Below are positions 1 to 10,817 of a stretch of DNA of 64,000 nucleotides, piece by piece (the first letter of the stretch is position 1; each line of letters starts with the position of its first letter). The stretch spans positions 1 to 64,000 of the forward strand of contig NZ_VLXZ01000016.1 of the NCBI RefSeq assembly GCF_007293315.1, given 5' to 3'. Source of the DNA: Alkalicoccobacillus porphyridii (GTDB lineage Bacteria > Bacillota > Bacilli > Bacillales > Bacillaceae_D). Made by a program: the position numbers and the translations under genes. Below the pieces are notes generated by a model. It saw only the letters and a list, made by a program, of their open reading frames with translations, had not been told where the DNA came from and ran no database searches.

Positions 1-24
1 GAATTCCTCACTATATTTACTCAT
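1..24 (-). CDS. Start of a probable transposase OrfA (partial, runs off the left edge)
   Basis: Eight codons are visible, reading MSKYSEEF, starting at the ATG whose complement is at 22-24. GGGGTG lies 7 nt upstream as a Shine-Dalgarno sequence. Many IS150-group OrfA proteins open with a similar M-x-K-Y-S-x-E-F string followed by a helix-turn-helix, which is the basis for the call together with the IS-like end just upstream. Eight residues cannot prove identity; a chance resemblance remains possible. Confidence 0.35.
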
Positions 25-72
25 ATAAAAACACCCCAAACGTTAGATTTGTCCTCTAACTTTTGGGGTGCA
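1..72 (-). mobile_element. Right-hand edge of a probable IS3-family (IS150-group) insertion sequence
   Basis: Read on the minus strand, the element would begin TGCACCCCAAAAGTTAGA at position 72, which resembles IS150-group ends (TG start, CCCCAAAAGTTAGA core). A second inverted copy of that core follows (GTTTGGGGTG), giving a hairpin that ends in a short T-run. A ribosome-binding site GGGGTG and an ATG then open a transposase-like frame. Only this end is in the window, so element length, target duplication and intactness cannot be judged. The alternative is a leader or terminator of an unrelated gene to the left. Confidence 0.45.
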
Positions 73-90
73 CCACCAACTCCATTTATA

Positions 91-389
91 ATGCGCGATT
101 TTGATGAAATGTGCGCGCTGACGGGTTACGCAGTGCTCCGCCTCCCGCATCATCTCCTCGCTAATTCATAATGCGCGATTTTACATTGCCTGTGCTCGAA
201 AAAATCGAAATTGCGCGGAATCAGACACATCATGCGCGATTCTAGACCAGTTTTGCTCGAAAAATTTCAGAATGCGCGGAACTTCACTTTAAATGCGCGA
301 TCTTGATTAAAATGTGCGCGCAGATGGGTTACACCGGGCGCCGCCTCCCGCATCATCTCCGCTACCGCTAATGCGCATCTCTCCAAAAC
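91..389. repeat. Array A: GC-rich repeat of 20/21-bp units 3' of rho
   Basis: Units begin near 91, 111, 132, 152, 171, 191, 212, 232, 253, 273, 293, 313, 334, 355 and 371, so the pitch is 20 or 21 bp throughout (two spacings, 19 and 16, are degenerate). Heads are ATGCGCGAT, TGCTCGAAAA and TGCGCGGAA in rotation. Two adjacent 61-bp triads (171-231 and 232-292) align with each other, and an 80-bp block at 91 recurs at 293. No ORF runs through it. The rest of 1-442 holds only the IS edge and the rho terminator. Confidence 0.75.
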
Positions 390-390
390 A

Positions 391-438
391 AAAAAACTTG
401 TTGATAATCTCACTTCAGGAGATTTATCAACAAGTTTT
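391..438 (-). terminator. Intrinsic terminator of rho
   Basis: The arms CTTGTTGATAATCTC and GAGATTTATCAACAAG (397-434) pair almost perfectly with one bulged base. On the minus strand the stem is followed by a six-T run. It starts 5 nt after the rho stop codon, so Rho itself is ended by a factor-independent terminator. Confidence 0.85.
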
Positions 439-442
439 ACTT

Positions 443-1729
443 TTATGACTTTGTGCTAATCGGGCGTTTTCTAACGCCTTTCATTTCTTGTTCGAGCTCA
501 TCGAAGAACTCTTCGTTTGTTTTTGTTTCTTTTACTCGTTTAATAAACTGGTCGACGTATTCTGGAGAATCATTCATAGTCTTACGGATGGTCCAGAGTT
601 TATCTAAATGCGGCTTAGAAATAAGCAGCTCTTCCTTACGTGTGCCTGAACGACGGATATCGATAGATGGGAAGATGCGGCGCTCAGATAGCTTACGATC
701 TAGGTGGAGCTCCATGTTCCCTGTTCCTTTGAATTCTTCATAGATGACATCGTCCATACGAGAGCCTGTTTCAATTAATGCGGTGGCAAGGATGGTTAAG
801 CTACCGCCTTCCTCGATGTTACGCGCTGCTCCAAAAAATCGTTTTGGACGGTGGAAGGCTGCTGGGTCAATCCCTCCTGAAAGTGTACGTCCACTTGGTG
901 GCACATGAAGATTATACGCTCTAGCTAAACGGGTAATACTGTCCATTAAGATGACGACGTCTTTTTTGTGTTCAACCAGACGCATGGCCCGTTCAAGAAC
1001 GAGCTCAGCCACTTTGATATGGTTTTCAGGTAACTCATCAAACGTAGAGCTAACCACTTCACCTTTTACAGAGCGCTCAATATCTGTTACTTCCTCAGGT
1101 CGCTCATCGATTAGTAGCACAATCAGTTCCACATCTGGGTGATTGTCTGCGATGCTGTTGGCTACTTCTTTCATTAGTGACGTCTTACCGGCTTTTGGTG
1201 GAGCCACAATTAAGCCACGTTGTCCAAAACCGATGGGAGAAATAAGGTCAATGATTCGTGAGGAAATACGACCAGGCTTTGATTCAAGTTCAATCTTCAC
1301 TTCCGGATACAAAGGGGTGAGGGCCGGGAAATACGGACGGTCCTTTGATGTTTCTGGCGCTTTGCCATTTACTGCTTCCACATGCAACAACCCATGGTAT
1401 CGTTCATTTTCTTTTGGAGGGCGAACCTTACCAGATACCTTATCGCCATTTCGTAAGTCAAAACGACGAATTTGGGAAGCTGAGATATAAATATCCTCTA
1501 CACTCGGCATGTAGTTAATTGGCCGAAGGAATCCAAATCCTTCGGTAGCAATAATGTCCAGGACTCCTTCCATAAACATTAAGCCATCCTGTTCTGCTTG
1601 CCCTTTTAAAATAGAAAAAATGAGTTCTCTTTTTGTTAGTTTACTATAGTAGGAAACCTTATATTCCTTTGCCAGCTCATAGAGTTCTTTAAGCTTTAGC
1701 TTCTCAAGTTCAGCAATGTGAACACTCAT
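443..1729 (-). CDS. rho: Transcription termination factor Rho
   Basis: 428 residues, the usual length for Bacillus Rho. The protein is a hexameric RNA-dependent ATPase/translocase that ends transcription of untranslated RNA. An N-terminal SAP-like helical segment (about 1-45) precedes the cold-shock-like RNA-binding domain (about 50-125). The Walker A motif [10 protein letters not shown] lies at 175-184 and a Walker B strand [10 protein letters not shown] near 260. The start ATG has only a weak upstream GTGGTG. The gene lies last in the fbaA-tal-murZ-glpX-rho gene order, but 443 bp and a terminator separate it from glpX, so it has its own promoter (see 1993-2022). Confidence 0.98.
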   Translation of the reverse strand: MSVHIAELEKLKLKELYELAKEYKVSYYSKLTKRELIFSILKGQAEQDGLMFMEGVLDIIATEGFGFLRPINYMPSVEDIYISASQIRRFDLRNGDKVSGKVRPPKENERYHGLLHVEAVNGKAPETSKDRPYFPALTPLYPEVKIELESKPGRISSRIIDLISPIGFGQRGLIVAPPKAGKTSLMKEVANSIADNHPDVELIVLLIDERPEEVTDIERSVKGEVVSSTFDELPENHIKVAELVLERAMRLVEHKKDVVILMDSITRLARAYNLHVPPSGRTLSGGIDPAAFHRPKRFFGAARNIEEGGSLTILATALIETGSRMDDVIYEEFKGTGNMELHLDRKLSERRIFPSIDIRRSGTRKEELLISKPHLDKLWTIRKTMNDSPEYVDQFIKRVKETKTNEEFFDELEQEMKGVRKRPISTKS

Positions 1730-1992
1730 TGTTACACCACGTTTCTATTAATTTTCAAAATTCTGGATCGTAATAGGTGCTACATCTTTTGATCCGCTTT
1801 ATCTCACTTTGTCAAGACAGCACAAAATAGCCAAAGCTCCTGTTTATAAGAGTTCTTCTGTAGAAAATAGGGAAAAAATATTCTTATTGATCACCTGGGA
1901 ATTCGCGTGTTTTCTCTTATTTTTTTATAGGAGGGTTCATGGAGAGATAGGTTTGTGGATCTAATTCACATAGCGAGTATATATACTATATT

Positions 1993-2022
1993 ATTCTACC
2001 CTAAAACCCATAGATTATTCAA
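1993..2022 (-). promoter_or_regulatory. Candidate sigma-A promoter for rho
   Basis: On the minus strand TTGAAT (2017-2022) and TAGAAT (1993-1998) are separated by 18 nt. This would give a leader of about 260 nt before the rho start. Long leaders are compatible with rho autoregulation by premature termination, known in other bacteria, but no leader element was recognised in 1730-1990. No other gene was found in the 443-bp gap. Confidence 0.55.
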
Positions 2023-2093
2023 TAGGCGCGCAAAAATAGAGGTTGGGACAATCTCGACAACACAACTTTTTACTAGAGTATAACTTTTATATA

Positions 2094-2148
2094 TAAAAAA
2101 TCCGACCGTGCGCATATGCTTTGTATGCATGTACGGCAGCGTTCGGAT
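2094..2148 (-). terminator. Intrinsic terminator of glpX
   Basis: The outer arms ATCCGA and TCGGAT, with inner imperfect pairing between GCATATGC and GCATAC, form a long hairpin. It is followed on the minus strand by six Ts. It lies 25 nt after the glpX stop. Confidence 0.75.
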
Positions 2149-2172
2149 CTTTATCTATCTAGATGTAATTAT

Positions 2173-3138
2173 TTAACGAATAACTAAATCTGGCTTTTTG
2201 TTCATACTATGTGTGCCGTCTACAAAGCGAACGGTACCTGATTTTGCTCTCATAACAATTGACTGCGTGTCTGCGTTTTGTCCTTTGTAACGTACTCCAC
2301 GCAAAAGCTCACCATCCGTTACACCTGTAGCAGCAAAGATGCAATCATCGCCGCCCACTAGGTCATCCATTGAGAACACTTTATCCAGGGTTTCAATGCC
2401 CATGGAACGACAGCGTTCAACCTCGGCATCATTTTGAGGTAGCAATTTGCCCTGTAGTTCTCCACCAAGACACTTTAATCCGGCTGCCGCAATGACTCCT
2501 TCTGGGGCGCCACCTGATCCAAGCATAATATCTACACCCGTGTTATCAAATGCTGTATTTACCGCTGCTGCGACATCTCCATCAGGAAGTAGCTTAATAC
2601 GAGCACCAGCTGCACGGATATCCTGAATCATTTGTTCATGGCGTTTGCGGTTAAGAATGGTTACAACTAAGTCTTCAACATCCTTATTTTTCGCTTTGGC
2701 CACGGCTCGAAGATTATCAATGACCGGGGCATTTATATCGACAAGTCCAACCGACTCGGGTCCAACTGCGATTTTTTCCATATACATGTCCGGGGCGTTA
2801 AGAAGTTGTCCGTTATCAGCAACAGCTAGCACTGCAAGCGCGTTCCACTGTCCATATGCAACAATGTTGGTTCCTTCAAGAGGGTCCACAGCAATATCAA
2901 CTCTAGGGCCATAACCATTTCCTAGTTTCTCCCCGATATAAAGCATAGGTGCTTCATCCATTTCACCTTCACCGATTACCACTGTACCTTTCATCGGGAT
3001 GGTGTCAAATACATCGCGCATCGCTTCTGTTGCAGCTCTATCCGCCTCTTCTTTATTGCCTCTCCCCATCCATCTTCCTGATGCTAGCGCAGCTGCTTCT
3101 GTTACACGTACAAGCTCCATTGATAAACTTCTTTCCAT
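2173..3138 (-). CDS. glpX: Fructose-1,6-bisphosphatase class II
   Basis: 321 residues, the same length as the B. subtilis enzyme. It hydrolyses fructose-1,6-bisphosphate to fructose-6-phosphate in gluconeogenesis, using divalent metal. Metal-site strings [11 protein letters not shown] and DPLEGTN are present. A longer reading from TTG at 3144 is possible, but AAGGGG lies 7 nt before ATG 3138 and the B. subtilis protein also begins MERSLSMEL, so 3138 is chosen. The start is 44 bp after murZ in the same orientation, with no terminator between them, suggesting co-transcription. Pairing with fbaA in the same run makes metabolic sense. Confidence 0.96.
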   Translation of the reverse strand: MERSLSMELVRVTEAAALASGRWMGRGNKEEADRAATEAMRDVFDTIPMKGTVVIGEGEMDEAPMLYIGEKLGNGYGPRVDIAVDPLEGTNIVAYGQWNALAVLAVADNGQLLNAPDMYMEKIAVGPESVGLVDINAPVIDNLRAVAKAKNKDVEDLVVTILNRKRHEQMIQDIRAAGARIKLLPDGDVAAAVNTAFDNTGVDIMLGSGGAPEGVIAAAGLKCLGGELQGKLLPQNDAEVERCRSMGIETLDKVFSMDDLVGGDDCIFAATGVTDGELLRGVRYKGQNADTQSIVMRAKSGTVRFVDGTHSMNKKPDLVIR

Positions 3139-3182
3139 GTCCAAACCCCTTCCAAGCGTATTGTTTCATCTCTAGTGTATCT

Positions 3183-4466
3183 TTAGCTTTTTACTTGCTC
3201 CCGTTCTTCCTCTGACATTTGCTCACGCCAGATTCGGGCACCTAAACCAACAAGCTTTTCTTCTAAATTCTCATAGCCACGGTCGACATGCTCAAGTCCA
3301 GATAATTCAGTGACTCCGTCGGCCATTAAGCCTGCAATCAGCAAGGCCGCTCCGGCACGAAGATCACTGGCACGAACTTTAGCTCCCTGAAGTGCGCTAG
3401 CGCCGTTTATAATGGCTGAGCGCCCTTCAACCTTAACGTCTGCACCCATTCTCCGGAGCTCATCAATGTGTTTAAACCGTGCATTATAAATCGTATCTGT
3501 CACGATACTTGAGCCTTCAGCCTGAGTCAAAAGCGTTGTAAACGGTTGCTGAAGGTCTGTGGGAAACCCTGGATAAACAAGCGTTTTAATATCTACACCT
3601 GTTTTTGCTTTATGATTCGAGATTAATACCTGGTCGTCTCGTTCTTCTACAGAAACTCCCATCTCTCTCAATTTAGCAATGAGCGACTCCACATGGTACG
3701 GAATAATATTGTCTACTACTACCTTCTGACCAATAGCAGCGGCCAAAATCATATATGTACCTGCCTCAATCCGGTCCGGAATAATGGAATGTCTGCAGCC
3801 ATGTAAGGACTCCACGCCATCAATTCGAATGACATTGGTACCGGCACCTTTAATTTTGGCTCCCATATTTGTTAACAATGTGGCGACATCAATAATTTCA
3901 GGCTCTTTTGCTGCATTCTCGATTACCGTCTGTCCTTTTGCCAACACAGCAGCAAGCATAATATTAATTGTTGCACCTACACTGACAACATCTAAATAGA
4001 TGCGAGCTCCTTTTAATTCATCTGCTCGTAAATAAATAGCACCTTGCTCGTTAGTTACCCGGGCACCTAACGCTTCAAAGCCTTTAATATGCTGGTCAAT
4101 TGGACGCGGTCCTAAATTACAGCCTCCTGGTAGTCCAATTACTGCTTTTTTAAACTTACCGAGCATCGCGCCCATCAAATAATAGGAAGCTCGCAATTGC
4201 TTCACTCGACCATTCGGCAAAGGCATAGAGAACATATTCTCCGGTTGAATGGTCATTTCATGATCACTTAATTGAACCTCCCCACCTATTTCTCTTAAAA
4301 GCTCTGCTAAAAGCTCTACATCTGAAATGGCTGGGAGGTTATCTATGGTCACTGGACTATCAGCTAAAATAGCAGCTGGAATAAGAGCAACAGCACTATT
4401 TTTAGCGCCGCCTATTTGCACGGTCCCCTCTAAGGGATAACCGCCTTCAATCATTAATTTATCCAT
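3183..4466 (-). CDS. murZ: UDP-N-acetylglucosamine 1-carboxyvinyltransferase (second MurA paralogue type)
   Basis: 427 residues. It transfers enolpyruvate from PEP to UDP-GlcNAc, the first committed step of peptidoglycan synthesis, in the cytoplasm. The catalytic cysteine lies at residue 116 in [12 protein letters not shown]; this Cys form is the fosfomycin-sensitive one. Gene context next to tal and fbaA matches B. subtilis murAB (murZ) rather than murAA. The frame is open upstream for 65 codons, but ATG 4466 has AAAGGGTG five bases before it and matches the family N-terminus. A 157-bp gap separates it from tal. Confidence 0.96.
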   Translation of the reverse strand: MDKLMIEGGYPLEGTVQIGGAKNSAVALIPAAILADSPVTIDNLPAISDVELLAELLREIGGEVQLSDHEMTIQPENMFSMPLPNGRVKQLRASYYLMGAMLGKFKKAVIGLPGGCNLGPRPIDQHIKGFEALGARVTNEQGAIYLRADELKGARIYLDVVSVGATINIMLAAVLAKGQTVIENAAKEPEIIDVATLLTNMGAKIKGAGTNVIRIDGVESLHGCRHSIIPDRIEAGTYMILAAAIGQKVVVDNIIPYHVESLIAKLREMGVSVEERDDQVLISNHKAKTGVDIKTLVYPGFPTDLQQPFTTLLTQAEGSSIVTDTIYNARFKHIDELRRMGADVKVEGRSAIINGASALQGAKVRASDLRAGAALLIAGLMADGVTELSGLEHVDRGYENLEEKLVGLGARIWREQMSEEEREQVKS

Positions 4467-4623
4467 GATCGCACCCTTTCTTTCCTCATCCCGTTCTTCT
4501 AACCAGTATATCCAGATCCTGCTTTTTTCTAACCGGATATGAATGATAAACTGGGCAGAAGAACGGAACCGCATTACGTCAAACCAAATCCTTGTGGGCC
4601 CATCATTTTCACAGAGAAAATCT

Positions 4624-5265
4624 TTACTTACGATTCTCCCAATCCGCAAGAAACTTCTCAATTCCTTGATCTGTTAGCGGATGCTTTGTCAGCTGCTTAA
4701 TGACTTTTAGAGGAATGGTGGCAATATGTGCACCTCTAATGGCTGCCTCTGTTACATGTACAGGATGGCGAACCGAAGCAGCAATGATTTCAGTTGGTAG
4801 CTTGTGTGTCTCAAAGATCGCCGCAATTTGGTCAATCAAATCAAGCCCGTCATGTCCAATATCATCAAGTCTTCCTAGAAAAGGAGATACATAGGTTGCC
4901 CCTGCACGTGCGGCCAGCAATGCTTGTACCGGAGAGAAAACCAGTGTCACATTTGTTTTAATACCTAATTCAGAAAAGGCATGGACTGCTTTTAAACCAT
5001 CCGGTGTCATAGGAACCTTCACCGTAATATTAGGGGCAATGGCCGCCAGCTCTTTTCCTTCGTTAATCATTGTCTCCGCATCCAGTGCAATAACCTCCGC
5101 ACTAACAGACTCAGAAACTAGATCCGTGATTTCACGTAAACGATCGTGAAAATCAACGCCTTCCTTAGCTACTAAAGATGGATTCGTTGTTACTCCTGCT
5201 AGAATACCTAATTCTTTTGCTTCGCGAATTTCATCAATGTTGGCTGTATCTATAAAAAATTTCAC
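4624..5265 (-). CDS. tal: Transaldolase, small TalC/FSA-type
   Basis: 213 residues from GTG 5265 ([12 protein letters not shown]), which matches the family start; GTG 5274 would add three residues. Both starts have weak ribosome-binding sites. The compact TalC/MipB fold moves a dihydroxyacetone unit between sugar phosphates in the pentose phosphate pathway. The Schiff-base lysine lies in NITVKVPMT. Distinguishing true transaldolase from fructose-6-phosphate aldolase is not possible from these motifs; synteny with B. subtilis ywjH favours transaldolase. Confidence 0.93.
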   Translation of the reverse strand: MKFFIDTANIDEIREAKELGILAGVTTNPSLVAKEGVDFHDRLREITDLVSESVSAEVIALDAETMINEGKELAAIAPNITVKVPMTPDGLKAVHAFSELGIKTNVTLVFSPVQALLAARAGATYVSPFLGRLDDIGHDGLDLIDQIAAIFETHKLPTEIIAASVRHPVHVTEAAIRGAHIATIPLKVIKQLTKHPLTDQGIEKFLADWENRK

Positions 5266-5314
5266 CCAAATCACATCGCTTTCTTAAGATTAGTATATTA
5301 ACGAGCATGAAATC

Positions 5315-5346
5315 GATAAAAGCAGTTCCGCTGAACTGCTTTTATC
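5315..5346 (-). terminator. Hairpin after fbaA, likely partial terminator
   Basis: A perfect 14-bp stem (GATAAAAGCAGTTC / GAACTGCTTTTATC, loop CGCT) lies 12 nt after the fbaA stop. It lacks a clear T-run after the stem on the minus strand, so it may attenuate or stabilise fbaA mRNA rather than fully terminate before tal. Confidence 0.5.
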
Positions 5347-5358
5347 ATGTTTCCCCTA

Positions 5359-6222
5359 TTAAGCCTTGTTGGAAGAGCCAAACTCTTTCATTTTCCCAGC
5401 AACTGTTGCTTTAATCGCATCTCTTGCTGGTCCAAGATATTTACGTGGATCGTACTCTTCAGGTTTTGCAGCAAGTGTTTCACGTACTGCTTTAGCTGAA
5501 GAAATTTGGCTTTCTGTATTTACGTTGATTTTGGCATGTCCAAATTCAATCGCTTTTTGAACGTCTTTTGTAGGAATTCCTGTTCCACCATGAAGAACAA
5601 GTGGAATACCGACTAGACCGTCGATGGTTTTCATGTGGTCAAATCCAAGATTCGGCTCACCTTTGTATGGACCATGAACTGAACCTAAAGCGGGAGCAAA
5701 GCAATCTACATTTGTAGCTTCAACTAGCTCTTTACACTCTTCAGGAATCGCATAAGCAGCTTCTGCATCATCTACAATCAGATCGTCCTCTTGTCCACCA
5801 ATACGGCCAAGCTCAGCCTCAACGGAAACTCCAACTGCGTGAGCCATTTCAACTACACGTTTAGTAAGAGCAATGTTTTCTTCAAGTGGATGATGTGAAC
5901 CATCAATCATTACAGAAGTAAATCCTGCGCGGATTGCTTTGGCACAGCTTTCAAGGCTAGAGCCGTGGTCAAGGTGAATAGCAACTGGTACATCTACACC
6001 ATACTCTTCCATTAAAGCTTCAACTAAAACAACAATTGTTCTAAATCCACCCATGTAACGAGCGGCCCCTTCAGAAACACCAAGAATAACCGGAGAGTTC
6101 TCCTCTTTGGCTGCTTGAAGAATCGCTTGAGTAAACTCAAGGTTGTTTAAGTTAAACTGTCCAACAGCATAACCCTCTGCTTTTGCTTTGTTCAGCATGT
6201 CTGTCATTGATACTAAAGGCAT
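5359..6222 (-). CDS. fbaA: Fructose-1,6-bisphosphate aldolase, class II
   Basis: 287 residues. Zinc-dependent aldolase of glycolysis and gluconeogenesis. The zinc-ligand region HLDHGSS, the [11 protein letters not shown] loop and the HGGTGIP phosphate-binding segment are all present. The start ATG 6222 follows AGGAGG by six bases and matches the family MPLVSM start; the 12 upstream in-frame codons are not needed. It probably heads the fbaA-tal-murZ-glpX run, with a promoter of its own near 6408. Confidence 0.97.
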   Translation of the reverse strand: MPLVSMTDMLNKAKAEGYAVGQFNLNNLEFTQAILQAAKEENSPVILGVSEGAARYMGGFRTIVVLVEALMEEYGVDVPVAIHLDHGSSLESCAKAIRAGFTSVMIDGSHHPLEENIALTKRVVEMAHAVGVSVEAELGRIGGQEDDLIVDDAEAAYAIPEECKELVEATNVDCFAPALGSVHGPYKGEPNLGFDHMKTIDGLVGIPLVLHGGTGIPTKDVQKAIEFGHAKINVNTESQISSAKAVRETLAAKPEEYDPRKYLGPARDAIKATVAGKMKEFGSSNKA

Positions 6223-6407
6223 AATGATCCTCCTAATATATATTGCTAATTTTTTCACACAGCGGTGTTAAAACAAGCATAATTTCGATAATAAGTCAGT
6301 ACAAGCCTCACACCTAATACCCTCGTGTGCATAACCATTTAATACTATGTACTACTTACGTGATTCAATGTACACATCGGTTACCCGTGGTTCATCGGAA
6401 CGTGTCC

Positions 6408-6416
6408 ATTATAGCA
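6408..6416 (-). promoter_or_regulatory. Candidate extended -10 promoter for fbaA
   Basis: On the minus strand TGCTATAAT matches the extended -10 form (TGnTATAAT). No good -35 lies at 17 nt; a TTGACG is nearby at 6424-6429 but only 10 nt away. It would give a leader of about 180 nt. Confidence 0.45.
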
Positions 6417-6466
6417 TATTATACGTCAAAAACACCCCTTTCACACTGTAGATTTAACGTTTTTTT

Positions 6467-6487
6467 TAAAATCCACACATGTAGGAT
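6467..6487 (-). terminator. Weak terminator-like hairpin after spo0F
   Basis: ATCC and GGAT bracket an ACA/TGT core (6471-6487), and the minus strand then reads TTTT. The stem is short, so readthrough towards fbaA is plausible. Confidence 0.35.
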
Positions 6488-6498
6488 GTCGTTTTTTT

Positions 6499-6852
6499 CT
6501 ATAGATGATCACGTATTACTTGCCTTACATCATCAATATCAAACGGTTTAGAGAAGTACGTAGCCGCCCCTAACCTGATCGCTTCATTAATTAAATTTAA
6601 TTCTCCATAAGCTGTCATCATGACGACCTTAATGTTAGGATGTGTCGACTTAATTCTGCGAAGAATTTCCAATCCATCCATCCCCGGAATCTTCATATCT
6701 AAAAGAATTAAATCCGGGTTCTCCTCTTCAACAGTCTTAATCGCCTGGACTCCATTCGCCGCTTGAAATACTATATATCCGTCTTTCTGCAAAATTTCAT
6801 TGAGAAGAACACGTATGCCATACTGATCATCAACTACGAGTAATTTCTTCAA
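6499..6852 (-). CDS. spo0F: Sporulation phosphorelay response regulator Spo0F
   Basis: 117 residues, a single receiver domain with no output domain. In the phosphorelay it accepts phosphate from sensor kinases and passes it to Spo0B. Asp52 in [11 protein letters not shown] is the phosphorylation site; the acidic pair VDD (about 7-9), the conserved Thr in MMTAYGE and the Lys in SKPFD are in place. The start is TTG 6852: a stop codon lies in frame just upstream and GGGGGG sits 6 nt before it. Its presence shows the host sporulates by the Bacillus pathway. Confidence 0.97.
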   Translation of the reverse strand: MKKLLVVDDQYGIRVLLNEILQKDGYIVFQAANGVQAIKTVEEENPDLILLDMKIPGMDGLEILRRIKSTHPNIKVVMMTAYGELNLINEAIRLGAATYFSKPFDIDDVRQVIRDHL

Positions 6853-6898
6853 TAAAATCCCCCCTTATGCTCTAAGCATTCTTTAGATCTAATGGACT

Positions 6899-6928
6899 AT
6901 TTTCGGTGTGATGCATAGGGATTCCTTC
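6899..6928 (-). promoter_or_regulatory. Possible sigma-H-like promoter for spo0F
   Basis: On the minus strand GAAGGAAT resembles the sigma-H -35 (RNAGGAWWW), followed about 16 nt later by GAAAAT, a poor match to the -10 GAAT. B. subtilis spo0F has a sigma-H promoter, which is the reason for looking. The spacing and -10 are weak. Confidence 0.25.
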
Positions 6929-7034
6929 TTTTGTTTTGCAGATTGTTAAAATTCCTCGAAAAATGTTTCAAAGGCATGAAATATTGAAGTTTGTTACAAT
7001 CATAAAAGCAAATCATCTAAAAAGGAGTCAAATC

Positions 7035-7562
7035 ATGCTTCGTATCTTTACCACACAATTAACTGGACTTACAAAGGAATTCCTTCAAAAGCAAGAAGAA
7101 CAACTAGAAGACGCCGCACGCCTTTTAGCTCAAGCCGCCATCTCTGGCGGGACCATTTATATCGCTGCTTACGGAGAAATGAAAGCTATTCAAGCCGAAG
7201 CATTGCATGGAAAAGAACCGCTAATACAAGCAGCCGCATTCACTGACGAGGCATGTAAACAGCTGTCAGATAGGGACCGTATCATCTTAGCAACGCGATC
7301 CTCAGACGATCCCGAGGCTGTTGCCCTAGCAAAAAGTTTACATCAAAAAGGAATCCCTTTTCTTTCTATTACAACCTTAACAGGGAACGCCGATGATTCT
7401 CTAGTGTCTTTTTCCGACATTATTCTTAATCTAGGCATTCAACACAGCTTAGTTCCAACGGATAATGGCTCTCGCATCGGCTATCCAGCTTCCTTGCTTG
7501 GACTCTATGCCTATTTTTATCTCTCACTTACATTAAAGGATATGTTGATGGAGCTTGAGTGA
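7035..7562 (+). CDS. ywjG: DUF2529 protein (YwjG), SIS-like fold
   Basis: 175 residues from ATG 7035, chosen because AAAGGAG lies 7 nt before it and because MLRIFTTQLTG matches the family start. The protein has alternating hydrophobic strands and glycine turns like a sugar-isomerase (SIS) domain, for example TIYIAAYGEM and RIILATRSSDD. It lies between spo0F (divergent) and pyrG (convergent), the same place as in B. subtilis. No biochemical function is established to my knowledge. Confidence 0.85.
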   Translation: MLRIFTTQLTGLTKEFLQKQEEQLEDAARLLAQAAISGGTIYIAAYGEMKAIQAEALHGKEPLIQAAAFTDEACKQLSDRDRIILATRSSDDPEAVALAKSLHQKGIPFLSITTLTGNADDSLVSFSDIILNLGIQHSLVPTDNGSRIGYPASLLGLYAYFYLSLTLKDMLMELE

Positions 7563-7683
7563 TAGGTTAGTGGGTTCTGAGCGGTGAGGGCTTAATTAAT
7601 TTTAGCGAGCTTTCCCACAAATTCTGAATGCCCCTCCCCCTCTTCCATAGAGCTCGTAACGGCTTCTGCACAACATTCCCAAC

Positions 7684-7720
7684 AAAAAAAAGATGCGCAA
7701 CTCTTCGTTACGCATCTTTC
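7684..7720 (-). terminator. Intrinsic terminator of pyrG
   Basis: AGATGCG and CGCATCT (7691-7717) form the stem, followed on the minus strand by eight Ts. It starts 9 nt after the pyrG stop. The 166-bp convergent gap to ywjG contains no repeat array, unlike the other long convergent gaps here. Confidence 0.85.
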
Positions 7721-7728
7721 TTCTAAAT

Positions 7729-9351
<1,623 letters not shown>

Positions 9352-9396
9352 CTAGGTGGCCACAGGTCACGCTATTTCTTTAGGGAAGGCCGGTAA

Positions 9397-9495
9397 AACA
9401 AAAAAAACAAAAGCGGCAGTCTCCCTCCAGTAAAGGGGGCGCTCGCTTTTGTTTCTACTTATCTATATCCGTTCATTATACGATTTCTTAAGCCC
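9397..9495 (-). promoter_or_regulatory. CTP-sensing attenuator of the pyrG leader
   Basis: The predicted transcript starts GGGCUU at 9495, seven bases after the -10. It then meets an intrinsic terminator (arms CAAAAGCG / CGCTTTTG at 9408-9415 and 9444-9451, with eight or more Ts). The 5' side of that terminator holds CCCCCUUU (complement of 9432-9439). In B. subtilis pyrG, low CTP causes slippage that adds extra Gs at the GGGC start, and the poly-G tail pairs with such a pyrimidine tract to block termination. All required parts are visible here; the mechanism is inferred from that precedent. Confidence 0.85.
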
Positions 9496-9502
9496 AAGGA
9501 TG

Positions 9503-9531
9503 ATTCTACCTAGAAAATGTGGATAAGTCAA
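9503..9531 (-). promoter_or_regulatory. Sigma-A promoter of pyrG
   Basis: TTGACT (9526-9531) and TAGAAT (9503-9508) are 17 nt apart on the minus strand, just after the rpoE stop codon. The start point falls on GGGCTT. Confidence 0.85.
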
Positions 9532-9540
9532 GTGCTTGTC

Positions 9541-10080
9541 TTAACGATCTTCTTCTTCCTCATCATCAAAGGAATCGTCGTCTTCATCCTCTTCTTCGTC
9601 ATCGTCATCATCAAAGCCATCAAGGTCTTTTTCATCATAATCTTCTTCAGATGAATCTTCCTCGCTAGAGATTTCATCCAGCTCATCTGCCAGATCTTCA
9701 AACTCGTCCTCTTCTGAATCATCTAGCTCGTTATCATCAACTAAATCCAGATCATCGTCATCCTCGTCAGCTGATTTTTTCTTTTTCTTCTTAGGTGCAG
9801 CAGCCGGAACAGGCTCTTCAATTTGATCGATAGGGTACCATGATTTTAAGCCCCAACGATTTTCTCCAAGTGTGATAAAGCGTCCATCTGTATTTAAATC
9901 GGTATACAAAAAGGATATGCGGTTATTCACATCTTCTTTGCTTAAGCCTTTAATTTCGGCAATTTGATTCACTAATTCATAATATTCAATTGGTTGATTT
10001 TTCTCTTGCATTAAAGCAAATGTAATCTCTATCATCGACATTTCCTGTATCTCGTCAGCACTCAATGTACTCAAATTCAA
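9541..10080 (-). CDS. rpoE: RNA polymerase delta subunit
   Basis: 179 residues from TTG 10080, nine bases after AAAGGG; a GTG at 10089 is in frame but sits one base from the same site. An N-terminal folded domain (about 1-90, with FYTDLNTDGRF-like and WGLKSWYP strings) is followed by a Lys cluster KKKKKK and a C-terminal tail made almost entirely of Asp and Glu, the hallmark of delta. It speeds RNA polymerase recycling and alters sensitivity to initiating NTP. The upstream neighbour is a TetR gene in the same orientation. Confidence 0.95.
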   Translation of the reverse strand: MNLSTLSADEIQEMSMIEITFALMQEKNQPIEYYELVNQIAEIKGLSKEDVNNRISFLYTDLNTDGRFITLGENRWGLKSWYPIDQIEEPVPAAAPKKKKKKSADEDDDDLDLVDDNELDDSEEDEFEDLADELDEISSEEDSSEEDYDEKDLDGFDDDDDEEEDEDDDSFDDEEEEDR

Positions 10081-10202
10081 ACCGGGCACGCCCTTTCACC
10101 ATTATCTATACGATCCCATTCGTCTATTATCCGTTAAAGATCATCTTTTTTATTATAAACATATTTTCATAAAATATGCTAGAGCTTCCTCAAATAGCGT
10201 TC

Positions 10203-10817
10203 TTACTCTCGCTTTAGTAGATTCTTAATCTGCAAAGCTATGTATTCATCAAGTGTAAAATGCTTTCGGATCGCCCATCTTCTGAACGTCCACATTTGTC
10301 CTGCCACTAACAAATTATGCGTGAACAGCTTTTGCTCTTTGTCTGTGAATTGAAAAACACCCTCTTGGTTACACGCAGAGACCATTTCTTCCATCATAGC
10401 CGCCATCTCTTCTTCTTTTTTTAACACATAAGGAAGAGTTTCTTTTGGTAAAGACTTTGTCTCTTGATACATAACAAGCACTTCATCCTGCATGGAATCA
10501 ATGACGGTAAAATATGCGCGTATCGCTGCTTCTAATCGTTCCACAGCAGAACCCGACGTATAAAGTTGTTTCTTTAGCCGTTCTGTGACTTCCTCATATA
10601 TGGCATCGCAGACCAAGTAAAGCACATCTTCCTTTGTGCCAATGTATTCATAAAGCGTTCCTATACTAAATCCGGATTCCTTAGCAATTTCTCTAGTGGT
10701 TGTGCGGTGGAATCCCTTTTCTATAAATAACCGGACAGCCCCTTTTATAATCTGCTCACGCCGTTTAAGAATGAGCTGCTGATCTTTAACTAAAGATGGA
10801 ACAGACTTCTTTTCCAT
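10203..10817 (-). CDS. TetR/AcrR-family regulator
   Basis: 204 residues. The helix-turn-helix spans about 20-68 (GFHRTTTREIAKESGFSIG then TLYEYIGTKEDVL), with an all-helical ligand/dimer domain after it. In several Bacillaceae a related regulator next to rpoE sits with acyl-CoA dehydrogenase and methylmalonyl-CoA mutase-like genes; none are here, so its targets are unknown. It is divergent from the cardiolipin synthase gene, with 136 bp between them that could hold its operator. No palindrome was convincing. Confidence 0.85.
   Translation of the reverse strand: MEKKSVPSLVKDQQLILKRREQIIKGAVRLFIEKGFHRTTTREIAKESGFSIGTLYEYIGTKEDVLYLVCDAIYEEVTERLKKQLYTSGSAVERLEAAIRAYFTVIDSMQDEVLVMYQETKSLPKETLPYVLKKEEEMAAMMEEMVSACNQEGVFQFTDKEQKLFTHNLLVAGQMWTFRRWAIRKHFTLDEYIALQIKNLLKRE

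Noticed and set aside
24-72. Attenuator or leader of rpmE downstream of rho
   Set aside because: rpmE often follows rho, but the frame opened at position 24 reads like a transposase start and the hairpin sequence resembles an IS150-group end; left as a lower-ranked alternative.
4467-4661. A 65-codon N-terminal extension of MurZ
   Set aside because: The extension has no family counterpart, and ATG 4466 has a proper ribosome-binding site and the normal protein start.
7563-7728. Search for a 20/21-bp array in the ywjG/pyrG convergent gap
   Set aside because: No repeated head or pitch could be found there; it is the one convergent gap over 100 bp without an array.
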